From positions 2,474,680 to 2,538,679 of the forward strand of contig CP130741.1 in assembly GCA_030586155.1 (NCBI GenBank): a DNA stretch of 64,000 nt, given 5' to 3'. The notes under the pieces are model-generated. The model searched no databases and was not told the DNA's origin. It worked only from the letters and a program-made list of their open reading frames with translations. This document shows, piece by piece, positions 17,791 through 24,578 of the stretch. A program made the position numbers and the translations under genes. Every line of letters begins with the position of its first letter. Positions within the stretch are counted from its first letter, which is position 1. The stretch comes from Eubacteriaceae bacterium ES3 (lineage in GTDB: Bacteria > Bacillota > Clostridia > Eubacteriales > Eubacteriaceae).

Positions 17791-18549
17791 TTGCATTTAG
17801 TGCCTGAGTAATAAATTTCTTCTTAACTTCTGTTAGCGTTCGTTGTCTGGATCCAGTTAAAATTGCGGAATAAGCCGTATCGTCAGCGCATTCCTTTAAA
17901 ATTTTATCCAGTGATTTTGAGTGACTAACTTTTATTGGAGCGGAAGCAGGTATACATGGCATTTTGGGAGCCAATTGAAGCTCCAAATCAAAATCGGATT
18001 CGATCTTATATTCATTCATAAAAATATCGTATTCCTTAAGCGCAATATACCGATCCTCAGAAAAAATATTCAAGATAAAATCGATAGACGTGAGTCCCAG
18101 TGGTTCGTTTTTTCGATAGGCACTGTCGCTGCTCCAGGGATATTCACTTACTTTTCGTCACATTTTTGCCACAACCGGATTCTGATGAATGTAACGAAGG
18201 AGGGCTAAAAGGTAAGCATCGTCTTTCACCAGATAACCTCGATAGCGATTTCAAAGACATGTCCAGTCCGCTTGTTTTTCAGATTATAGTATCGGGCAAA
18301 ACGAAAATTAATACGATGCATAATCTCTGAAATTGAAGCGGATGACTCCCTTTTAATGATAAGGTGATAATGATTGCCCATGATTACATAGCCCAGGCAT
18401 TCAAAACCCAGTTCCAGCTGATAGGCGCGAATCAGATCAAGCAGCTCGGCCTTATCTTCTTTTTTCTCGAATATATAAATACGATTATTACCGCGCTGTA
18501 TCAAATGATAAATACCACCTGGGTAATCGATTATAGGTTTCCGGCTCAA
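17785..18549 (-). pseudogene. Degraded REP-associated tyrosine (Y1/HUH) transposase inserted at dprA
   Basis: The intact N-terminal part (18549-18240) reads MSRKPIIDYPGGIYHLIQRG ... GNHYHLIIKRE, with the HUH metal motif HYH and a RHYN-like region typical of TnpA_REP (RAYT). A frameshift near 18240 moves the reading to GYLVKDDAYLLALLRYIHQN, which carries the catalytic-Tyr segment. An in-frame TGA follows AKM (about 18166). The frame continues through EYPWSSDSAYRKNEPLG and a C-terminal HTH-like region (TGSRQRTLTEVKKKFITQAL). It then loses homology at the dprA remnant. At least two lesions make it inactive. An intact relative is at 20870-21628. Confidence 0.8.
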
Positions 18550-18660
18550 CTAATCATCTCTTTCTGATATTCAGTTTACCAGAACATGGCAACGCTTTCA
18601 ACCAAAAATAGATAGGATTTAATAAATATTAATTTGATTGCATATCATCGCAATTTTCAC

Positions 18661-18775
18661 TTTTTAAAAAGCGATCCGAACCCTCCAGAGCTCGAATCGC
18701 CTCTTATTATTCTTTTCTCAATCCCGCATCGCATCACCCCAATAAGTTAAGACAGGCCTGGCACCGTATTCTGCT
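18661..18775. repeat. Modular intergenic repeat, units A+B
   Basis: Unit A: GCGATCCGAACC...CTCGAATCGC hairpin with T-run on the minus side. Unit B: CAATAAGTTAAGACAGGCCTGGCACCGTATTCT. It directly follows the stop of the DUF2442 gene (18774), so unit A can act as its terminator. Confidence 0.85.
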
Positions 18776-19013
18776 AACAGGCTATGCTCTTTTCATATAA
18801 AAACTCTGGATCAAGATCTGCTTGATTACACCATTCAATACTATCAAAACTAACACGTACAGTATTGAATTTATCCAAATTCCTTAATTCTTGAAAAATA
18901 CCCTTACCCAAATATGGACTAACATCAAATATTCGCTTTTCGTCATTTTCAAAAGTTAAAAGAAGCTTATAATCATTTAAAGGTTCTACCTCTATAACTG
19001 CTAAGTACATCAT
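18774..19013 (-). CDS. DUF2442 protein, putative antitoxin-like partner
   Basis: 79 residues. The pattern EVEPLNDYKLLLTFENDEKRIFDVSPYLGKGIF...L...FNTVRVSFDSIEWCNQADLDPEFLYEKS is typical of DUF2442. It lies 8 bases after a DUF4160 gene, a pairing seen widely and often listed as toxin-antitoxin-like, though the biochemistry is not established. No membrane or export signal. Its stop codon lies inside the start of the adjoining repeat block, so the last residues (SIAC) may be altered by repeat insertion. Placed in a region of decayed mobile DNA, consistent with a mobile small module. Confidence 0.8.
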   Translation of the reverse strand: MMYLAVIEVEPLNDYKLLLTFENDEKRIFDVSPYLGKGIFQELRNLDKFNTVRVSFDSIEWCNQADLDPEFLYEKSIAC

Positions 19014-19021
19014 TCGACCTC

Positions 19022-19288
19022 CTATTTTAATGGATCAATTTTATATGGAAGCTCACTGTTCATAGCCAATATCCAATCGGCAAGTAGTTCTTCCTGTCTT
19101 AACTCAGCCCAAGCCAAAACAAGCTTAAGTTGTTTTTTGGGCAAATTCCCTTCCTTTAATTCACACGTTTTAATATCAATAATGGCCTTGAACTCCCCAT
19201 AATACGCATGAAAATGCGGCGGATTATGTTCTTCTGGCGCACAAAACATTCGAATAATAATTCCATAAAACATACTAATTGTCGGCAT
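19022..19288 (-). CDS. DUF4160 protein, first gene of a DUF4160/DUF2442 pair
   Basis: 88 residues, starting MPTISMFYGIIIRMFCAPEE and continuing HNPPHFHAYYGEFKAIIDI, the DUF4160 hallmark (His-rich PPHFH motif). Then LPKKQLKLVLAWAELRQEELLADW. AAAGGA precedes the ATG. The two genes form a short operon ended by the unit A hairpin at 18661-18710. DUF4160/DUF2442 pairs are proposed toxin-antitoxin modules; which member would be toxic is not known from the sequence. Confidence 0.8.
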   Translation of the reverse strand: MPTISMFYGIIIRMFCAPEEHNPPHFHAYYGEFKAIIDIKTCELKEGNLPKKQLKLVLAWAELRQEELLADWILAMNSELPYKIDPLK

Positions 19289-19667
19289 TTTTTAGTCCTT
19301 TCATGTTCAAATTATTTTCTCATTTCTCTTTAGAATCATCATAACCAATAGTTTACGATATTTATCAACTTGAATATGAAGTAAAACATTTATGTCTTTT
19401 TGTCTTTATTTTATCACCTCAACTCCTTAATAGCAATGACATCACAATAGAATAATAATTTCATTTATGTGTTTGTGTCCACTGTGCCACCCGAAACCTT
19501 GTTCTTACGAGTGTGATTTCATCCATATAATATACCTCAGCTAGAGTTTTTCAAGGCACTTAAAAACTCGAAAAACTATTACTTGAAAAACTCTTATTCG
19601 GGAGTATTATCTCATGGATTATTTTTGAATGTAAGGCACCCTGTTATCAAGCGTTTACTTTTAGACA
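19289..19667. other. AT-rich intergenic stretch with a 13-bp inverted repeat, no gene seen
   Basis: No credible reading frame. The main structure is AGAGTTTTTCAAG (19543-19555) and its exact complement CTTGAAAAACTCT (19582-19594). Between them lies a partial internal repeat (AAAAACTCGAAAAACT). It could be the end of a lost mobile element or a hairpin; it has no clear U-tail. Confidence 0.5.
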
Positions 19668-19800
19668 AAAGAAAAGACGCTCCGAACCTTCTCGAGCTCG
19701 AATCGCCTCTTATTATTCTTTTCTCAGTCCCGCTCCCATCAACTCAATAAGTTAAGTCAGGCCTGGCACCGTATTCTAAGGGACGGTTCTTTTGTGTTCT
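19668..19800. repeat. Modular repeat, units A+B plus truncated REP (D)
   Basis: AAAAGACGCTCCGAACC...GAGCTCGAATCGCC, then CAACTCAATAAGTTAAGTCAGGCCTGGCACCGTATTCT, then a cut REP unit AGGGACGGTTCTTTTGTGTT. The minus-strand hairpin ends in TCTTTTCTTTT. Confidence 0.85.
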
Positions 19801-19922
19801 ATGTTATTTGCTAACATTCTTACCACCAACAAATTATCTTCACCAATGATTGAATACGATTTTAATTTCTGCTAAACTGAAGTATATTAATTATCGATTA
19901 AAGAATGAAAGGCAGAAATATT

Positions 19923-20820
19923 ATGGCCTCAATTGTAAAAAGTTTTGGACTTTCCGGTGTAGATGCCTATCCTGTTGATGTGGAGGTTAAAGCCATTAAT
20001 GGATTGCCGATGATTTCTATCGTTGGTTTGGGCGACACTGCCGTCAAAGAAGCCAGAGAACGTGTAGAAGCGGCCATTTGTGACGGGCACTTCACATTTC
20101 CACAGAAAAAGGTGGTCATCAATCTTGCCCCCAGTGATATGAAGAAAAGCGGCTCTCATTTTGACCTGGCAATTGCGCTGGGGATTCTTATTGAAACCAA
20201 ACAAATCTCTATTTTAAGACCAAATCCCTTTGCATTAATAGGAGAATTGTCTCTAAATTCAAAACTGCGTGCTTGCAGTGGAATTCTTCCGATGATGATA
20301 GCAGCACGCAATGCTGGAATTACAGATATTATTGTACCCGCTAAAAACCTCCCAGAAGCAAGTCTGGTTACTGGTTTAAACATTTACGGTTTTGACAATT
20401 TACAAGACGTCGTGGATTTTCTGGAGGAAAGAAAGCCTTACCAGGATATTATTCCCGGTTTTAAAGCTTCACAAGCGACAGAGCCATCTGATCATGTTGA
20501 TTTTTCCGATATTGCCGGTCAGGAAGGTTTGATCGAATATCTTGTTGTAGCCGCTGCCGGCGGCCATAATCTGCTGATGATCGGTTCACCCGGCTGCGGA
20601 AAATCGATGATCGCCAAACGAATCCCAACAATTTTACCGGAAATGAGCGAATCCGAAGCCCTGGAGGTGACAACCATTTACAGCGTTGCCGGATTGATCA
20701 ATGATGACAGCGGCCTGGTAAGAAAACGACCCTATCGCGCACCCCACCACAATGCGTCTACCAATGCCTTAATTGGTGGCGGCAGAAATGCCACACCCGG
20801 TGAAATTTCTTTGGCCCATA
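19923..20820 (+). pseudogene. comM: 5' fragment of comM/yifB (Mg-chelatase-like AAA ATPase)
   Basis: About 298 codons of YifB/ComM from the ATG at 19923 (MASIVKSFGLSGVDAYPVDV; preferred over 19905 because the family starts here). The N-terminal chelatase-associated domain (1-165) and the first half of the AAA domain are present, with Walker A GSPGCGKSMIAKR near 223-235. Homology stops at SLAHN, where the family normally continues into the Walker B strand. A tandem REP repeat begins exactly there, followed by the intact Y1 transposase on the other strand. Without Walker B and the C-terminal half the protein cannot work. ComM is a helicase involved in natural transformation in some bacteria, so this is the second transformation-linked gene destroyed within 3.5 kb. 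Confidence 0.85.
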
Positions 20821-20868
20821 ACACAAGGGGACGGTTCCCTCATAACACAAGGGGACGGTTCCCTTGTG
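20817..20868. repeat. Tandem REP (unit D) at the comM breakpoint
   Basis: Two 24-base copies (CATAACACAAGGGGACGG then TTCCCT) at 20817-20840 and 20841-20864, running into CTTGTGTTCA. The last bases overlap the TGA stop of the transposase gene on the opposite strand. Confidence 0.9.
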
Positions 20869-20869
20869 T

Positions 20870-21628
20870 TCACAGCTTTCGAATTATTCCAAAACTTACA
20901 CCTGTCAAACGTACAATCTGTCTAATGGACATTCCTTGTTGCTTACAGCTCAGAATTATCTGATCCCTTGATTCCTGCCCCATATTCTGAATTTCTGTCG
21001 GGCTGACAACCGATGCTAGTTTCTTGATGAATATGCTGGCTTCATTGTCTTTCCAGCGTATTTTTTCATCATCATCCAGTACATTGTCTTCGACCTTTCC
21101 TATACTGAATTCCTTAAATAGAATAACTGCTCGCTCCGGATTTTTAGAAAAGATTTTCAAGGCTGTTTGTGTTTGACAAAAACCTTTCTCTCCCAGATAC
21201 TCATTATAACTGCACCACGGATATTGCTCCAAATTTTTTGTAATACCCGCTTTTAGCGGATTTTGGTGAATATATTTAATTACAGTCAGAAAATAATTAT
21301 CATCCTGAACTTCTTCACTTTTAAACCGATCCTGATATAAGTGTCCCCGTCGATTGTATTTCCAATTATACCAGTAGACATAACTTGCTCCGATACGTTT
21401 GAAAACAGTTCCCAGTTCTTCGCTGCCTTCTTTGATCAACAAATGGATATGGTTGCTCATTAAACAATAAGCATAAATCTCAATTCCGCTTTTCTCCTTT
21501 TGCTCTTTCAAAACTTCCAGATATTGCTGACAGTCTTCGTCATCCTCAAAGATGATCTGTCGATTTATGCCTCTAATCAAGATATGGTAAATACCAGTGC
21601 TGCTTTTAATACGCGCTTTTCTTGGCAT
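20870..21628 (-). CDS. REP-associated tyrosine transposase (RAYT, Y1/HUH family), intact
   Basis: 252 residues from the ATG at 21626-21628 (MPRKARIKSSTGIYHILIRG), chosen because GAGGTG precedes it closely; an ATG 15 bases upstream is possible. HUH motif SNHIHLLI near residue 68. Catalytic Tyr in NYFLTVIKYIHQNPLKAG near 115-125. RRGHLYQDRF loop, YPWCSYNEYLG. The C-terminal part (about 190-252) ends in an HTH-like segment (QQGMSIRQIVRLTGVSFGII). These enzymes nick and rejoin single-stranded REP hairpins. The gene is bracketed by tandem REP units on both sides (20817-20868 and 21668-21741), the usual RAYT arrangement. It is the best candidate source of activity for the REP copies in this window. 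Confidence 0.9.
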   Translation of the reverse strand: MPRKARIKSSTGIYHILIRGINRQIIFEDDEDCQQYLEVLKEQKEKSGIEIYAYCLMSNHIHLLIKEGSEELGTVFKRIGASYVYWYNWKYNRRGHLYQDRFKSEEVQDDNYFLTVIKYIHQNPLKAGITKNLEQYPWCSYNEYLGEKGFCQTQTALKIFSKNPERAVILFKEFSIGKVEDNVLDDDEKIRWKDNEASIFIKKLASVVSPTEIQNMGQESRDQIILSCKQQGMSIRQIVRLTGVSFGIIRKL

Positions 21629-21667
21629 TTTATCACCTCTCATCTATTCTATCAGCACTCTTATTTA

Positions 21668-21741
21668 TAGTCAACACAAAAGAACCGTCCCCTTGTGTCC
21701 CTCTTTATAGTCAACACAAAAGAACCGTCCCCTTGTGTTCC
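21668..21741. repeat. Tandem REP (unit D) upstream of the RAYT gene
   Basis: Two copies with a 40-base period, each CAACACAAAAGAACCGTCCC then CTTGTGT, separated by CCCTCTTTATAGT. Opposite in orientation to the copies at 20817-20868, so the transposase gene is flanked by inverted REPs. Confidence 0.9.
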
Positions 21742-21755
21742 ATGGCACTGTATCT

Positions 21756-21986
21756 CTATGCGATCCGATCATATTCCATAATTGTCAATTCGCTCGCTAA
21801 AATTTCTGCTTTATCCATCAGTTCATCAAGTTTTTCTGCAACAGAAGCAGAAAACAAAATTTCACCACACTGCTCACATTTATAACAAGGTACATTTTTG
21901 ACAATAATCATGCAATTCTTCAAGTCCGCAAAGTAGGTTGTAACTGAACTTTCCATTTCACCACTTTTACAACTTAAACATTTCAT
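21756..21986 (-). CDS. YgiT-type zinc-finger protein (MqsA-N-like), antitoxin candidate, copy 1
   Basis: 76 residues. CLSCKSG near the N-terminus and CYKCEQCGEILFS near residue 35 give the two CxxC pairs of the YgiT/MqsA zinc domain. The short helical C-terminus (ASVAEKLDELMDKAEILASE) lacks the DNA-binding HTH of full MqsA. Overlaps the upstream DUF4258 gene by 4 bases (ATGA), so translation is coupled. Together they resemble MqsRA-like toxin-antitoxin pairs, with this as putative antitoxin. A second copy lies at 22602-22835. Confidence 0.85.
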   Translation of the reverse strand: MKCLSCKSGEMESSVTTYFADLKNCMIIVKNVPCYKCEQCGEILFSASVAEKLDELMDKAEILASELTIMEYDRIA

Positions 21987-22309
21987 TTTGATCTTTCCTT
22001 TCTAGTCTTTAAATCTGCTTCCCATTTATCTTTATCTGGATAATATGCTGTAACAATTTTTGCTGTTTCACCATTACTTGCAATTACTACATGAATAGAT
22101 ACATCAAATGAAGTCATTCCAAGAATCAAACAACTCGGAGTTGGAAAATCATTTGGATAATCTTCTATGATCTCTCCTGTCATTACCGCTTCTCTGATAT
22201 TACTAGGACGGATGTTTCGCTGCTTACAGCGTTCAATTACATGTTGTGTTAAAAAAACTAGATCTTGCTTGTAAAGAACTCTTAATTTTTCAATATTCAT
22301 TTTTTCCAT
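21983..22309 (-). CDS. DUF4258 protein, toxin candidate, copy 1
   Basis: 108 residues. FLTQHVIERCKQRNIRPSNI, then EAVMTGEIIEDYPNDFPTPSCLILG, VSIHVVIASNGETAKIVTAYYPD: the DUF4258 pattern, with the HxxxRxxxR and the AYYPD end seen in RelE/MqsR-like folds. AAGGATG precedes the ATG. First gene of a two-gene operon with the YgiT-type protein. An mRNA interferase activity is inference from fold and pairing only. Confidence 0.85.
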   Translation of the reverse strand: MEKMNIEKLRVLYKQDLVFLTQHVIERCKQRNIRPSNIREAVMTGEIIEDYPNDFPTPSCLILGMTSFDVSIHVVIASNGETAKIVTAYYPDKDKWEADLKTRKERSK

Positions 22310-22396
22310 TTCATCCTTATGTAAATACTGTAATATTAATAGTATTACTGCAAAAATATATGACTTTTACTTTATTACATTATAAATGATTTCCCC

Positions 22397-22590
22397 AAAA
22401 AAGAAAAGACGATCCAAACCCTTTCGAGCACGAATCGCCTTCTATTATTCTTATTCTTTTCTCAGTCCCGCTCCCCATCAACCCAATAAGTTAAGTTAAT
22501 ATGCTTAGTCAGGCCTGGCACTGTATCTTAATATCGGCAGAATACTCACCTAGTACGCGAACACAGAAGAACAGTCCCCTTGTGTCCTGT
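22397..22590. repeat. Modular repeat, units A+B plus spacer and REP (D)
   Basis: AAAAGACGATCCAAACCC...GAGCACGAATCGCC (A), CAACCCAATAAGTTAAGTTA with GTCAGGCCTGGCACTGTATC (B), a spacer TAATATCGGCAGAATACTCA shared with 23598-23625, then GAACACAGAAGAACAGTCCC (D). It lies directly downstream of the second DUF4258/YgiT pair. Confidence 0.85.
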
Positions 22591-22601
22591 CTCAAGCAAG
22601 A

Positions 22602-22835
22602 CTAAGCAGCGTTATGATGAAAATCGATAACAGATATTTCACCAGCTAGTGATTTTGCCGCATTTACGATGTTTTCAAGCACTTCCATAGTTTCATCACT
22701 AAAATACTTTTCACCACACTGTTCACATTCTTCGCAAGGAACGTTCTTTATAATGATAATACAATTTTTATAATTTACAACGTGTGACGTGATGCTATTA
22801 ATTAAATCACCTTTACAATAAAAACACATCTTCAT
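22602..22835 (-). CDS. YgiT-type zinc-finger protein, antitoxin candidate, copy 2
   Basis: 77 residues. CFYCKGDLINS near the N-terminus and CEECEQCGEKYFSDETMEVL near residue 36 form the zinc-finger cysteines. The central NCIIIIKNVPC matches copy 1 closely (NCMIIVKNVPC). Overlaps the DUF4258 gene by 4 bases. The two copies differ throughout, so this is an old duplication or independent acquisition and not a recent copy. Confidence 0.85.
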   Translation of the reverse strand: MKMCFYCKGDLINSITSHVVNYKNCIIIIKNVPCEECEQCGEKYFSDETMEVLENIVNAAKSLAGEISVIDFHHNAA

Positions 22836-23143
22836 GATTTTCTCCTTGTTTTATAGTCTGCTTCAAATTTATTAAGGTTTGGATAATATGCCGTTATAAT
22901 AAAAATGTAATCACCATCAGATCCAGCTACAACATGTATTGATTTTCCATCATTGCGTAAACCTAAAATCAGGCAACTGGGGTTGGGATAATCTTCAGGA
23001 TAACTTTCAATAATTTCACCTGATGATATGCAGTTAATGACATCAAGCCGACTGATATCACGTTCCTGAATTCTTTGGGCCACATGTGCTGTCCACTTTA
23101 TTTTTCGTTCAAATACTTTTACTCTTAAATCTTCGATTTCCAT
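22832..23143 (-). CDS. DUF4258 protein, toxin candidate, copy 2
   Basis: 103 residues from the ATG at 23141-23143, chosen over an upstream ATG (23224) because GGAG is placed before it and MEIEDLRVKVF aligns with the start of copy 1. Core: WTAHVAQRIQERDISRLDVI, SSGEIIESYPEDYPNPSCLI, KSIHVVAGSDGDYIFIITAY. Same pairing and gene order as copy 1. Confidence 0.85.
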   Translation of the reverse strand: MEIEDLRVKVFERKIKWTAHVAQRIQERDISRLDVINCISSGEIIESYPEDYPNPSCLILGLRNDGKSIHVVAGSDGDYIFIITAYYPNLNKFEADYKTRRKS

Positions 23144-23221
23144 GTTATCTCCGCAGCTTAACAATTCCGAAAGTCTTATTGATTTCAACCTGTATATTAT
23201 AACTATTATATCTGATTTCCC

Positions 23222-23431
23222 CAAAAAAGAAAAGACGTTCCGCTCCCTCTAGAGCTCGAATCGTCTCTTATTTTTCTTTTCTCAGTCCCGCTACCCATCA
23301 TCTCAATATGTTAAGTCAGGCCTGGCACCATATCTTTGCATCAGCACTCAAAAATTTTCCTGCCAAATTTACCATTCTTTTTAAACCAGTCCCAACGCAA
23401 GCGAACACAGAAGAACCGTCCCCTTGTGTCC
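23222..23431. repeat. Modular repeat, complete A+B+C+D copy
   Basis: Units in order: hairpin A (AAAAGACGTTCCGCTCCCTC...), B (CAATATGTTAAGTCAGGCCT), C (TTTGCATCAGCACTCAAAAA ... CCAGTCCCAACGCAAGC) and D (GAACACAGAAGAACCGTCCC). B-C-D is almost identical to 24121-24266. Confidence 0.9.
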
Positions 23432-23439
23432 ACCAGGGC

Positions 23440-23518
23440 TGGATTACCGTAATGAGCCTGAAGAGCTGGAAGCGCTGATGCCATGGTCTGAACAGATCCA
23501 GTTAGATTTTAAAATGTA
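23440..23518 (+). pseudogene. C-terminal fragment of a transposase, possibly IS66 family
   Basis: A frame entering from the REP repeat reads LDYRNEPEELEALMPWSEQI and ends QLDFKM-stop (TAA at 23516-23518). The LMPWSE segment near the end resembles the C-terminus of IS66 transposases of Firmicutes. A terminator hairpin follows. The rest of the gene is missing, cut at the REP unit. The family call is tentative. Confidence 0.35.
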
Positions 23519-23528
23519 AATCAATTTT

Positions 23529-23572
23529 TCCAGAATCGGTTAGCTGTCGCTACCGGTTCTGTTGTTTTTTGC
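23529..23572 (+). terminator. Intrinsic terminator after the transposase fragment
   Basis: CAGAATCGGT pairs with ACCGGTTCTG (one G-U pair), followed by TTGTTTTTTG. Confidence 0.7.
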
Positions 23573-23597
23573 GACACCCTATAGTTGAGCGCTTACT

Positions 23598-23656
23598 TAA
23601 TATCGGCAGAATACTTACCTAGTACGTGAACACAGAAGAACCGTCCCCTTGTGTTT
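23598..23656. repeat. Spacer plus REP (D) unit at the IstB truncation
   Basis: TAATATCGGCAGAATACTTA CCTAGTACGTG then AACACAGAAGAACCGTCCCC TTGTGT; the same spacer occurs at 22535-22562. The REP end joins directly to the istB fragment. Confidence 0.85.
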
Positions 23657-24004
23657 CATATTCGTTTGCCGGATCTCTTTAGCGCCTTTGAAGCTGCCCG
23701 TATTCAGGGGAAGTATCATCATCTTCTCAATCAGTATAAAAAATGTTCTCTGATGATTCTGGATGAGTTTCTACTGGTCCCAACTACAGATACTGAGCAG
23801 CGGGATCTTCTGGAACTTGTGGAATGTCGTTGTGATCAGGCATCCATTATTATCTGTTCACAGCTAACTGCCGAAGGCTGGCATGAACGTTTAGGTGGTG
23901 GTGCGCTGGCTGATTCAATTCTTGACCGCATTGTTCCATCTGCTTATTCAATGATTATTGATGGCGATGTTTCAATGCGCTGGCGAAAACGAACCATTAA
24001 ATAA
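23654..24004 (+). pseudogene. istB: IstB-like ATPase (IS21 helper), N-terminally truncated
   Basis: About 116 codons matching the C-terminal half of IstB: FHIRLPDLFSAFEAARIQGK, Walker B-like CSLMILDEFLLVP, SIIICSQLTAEGWHERLGGG, ADSILDRIVPSAYSMIIDGD, ending SMRWRKRTIK. The Walker A half is missing, replaced by a REP unit. The sequence after the stop carries repeated TGGCTC motifs (24030-24106) typical of the multiple terminal repeats at IS21 ends. Non-functional remnant. Confidence 0.85.
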
Positions 24005-24106
24005 TTCAACTACCAGGGAGCTATCTCTAGTGGCTCCCTCTTTCGGAGCACTGGCTCTCGATAAAAGATTACCTGGCTCTATCACAGGAGATTGGTTGGC
24101 TCTGTC
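24005..24106. mobile_element. Right-end remnant of an IS21-family element
   Basis: After the istB stop the motif TGGCTC(C/T) recurs at about 24030, 24049, 24073 and 24095, and the region ends near TCTGTCG. Subterminal repeats next to istB are characteristic of IS21 elements. The left end and istA are not seen. Confidence 0.55.
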
Positions 24107-24120
24107 GCTTCATAATATAC

Positions 24121-24266
24121 ACCCGCTACCCATCATCTCAATAAGTTAAGTCAGGCCTGGCACCATATCTTTGCATCAGCACTCAAAAATTTTCCTGCCA
24201 AATTTACCATTCTTTTTAAACCAGTCCCAACGCAAGCGAACACAGAAGAACCGTCCCCTTGTGTCC
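24121..24266. repeat. Modular repeat, B+C+D copy
   Basis: Starts in CCCGCTACCCATCATCTCAA and runs through B, C and D units nearly base-for-base as in 23282-23431. Unit A is absent because the copy abuts the IS21 end. Confidence 0.9.
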
Positions 24267-24403
24267 TCATCATCTCAATAAGTTAAGTCAGGCCTGGCAC
24301 CGTATATTTACATCAGCAGTCAAAAATTTTCCTGCCAAATTTACCATTCTTTTTCAACCAGTCCCAACGCAAGCGAACACAGAAGAACCGTCCCCTTGTG
24401 TCT
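24267..24403. repeat. Modular repeat, tandem B+C+D copy
   Basis: Directly follows the previous copy. Begins TCATCATCTCAATAAGTTAA and ends in the REP unit AACACAGAAGAACCGTCCCC. A few substitutions (TTTACATCAGCAGTC, TTTTCAACC) distinguish it. Confidence 0.9.
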
Positions 24404-24447
24404 ATCCTTCTGAAATTTTAACCAGTCAGATTCCTTACTCTTTTCCA

Positions 24448-24577
24448 ACCAAAAAAGAAAAGACGATCCGAACCCTCTCGAGTTCGAATCGCCTCTATTT
24501 TCTCTGTTACTTCACTCTCAACCCAACTCAATGAGTTAAGTTAATAAGTTAAGTCAGGCCTGGCACCGTATCTGTTG
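24448..24577 (-). terminator. Modular repeat A+B acting as terminator of the 1021-residue gene
   Basis: Unit A on the minus strand forms CGATTCGAAC-TCGAGAG-GGTTCGGATCG (about 24467-24493, one G-U pair), followed by TCTTTTCTTTTTTGG. Unit B (CAACTCAATGAGTTAAGTTA ... GTCAGGCCTGGCACCGTATC) lies between it and the stop codon at 24579. Confidence 0.8.
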
Positions 24578-24578
24578 A

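Noticed and set aside
17725-18170. In-frame TGA codons in dprA and the Y1 transposase read as selenocysteine or Trp
   Set aside because: Acetogens do make selenoproteins, but neither protein family carries Sec. Both genes also have frameshifts, Trp is written TGG throughout the window, and no SECIS-like hairpin was seen directly after either TGA. Pseudogene decay is simpler.
20817-20963. Extension of the comM frame to 20963 as a complete protein
   Set aside because: The last 48 codons are translated REP repeat and antisense of the transposase gene, with no homology to the family.
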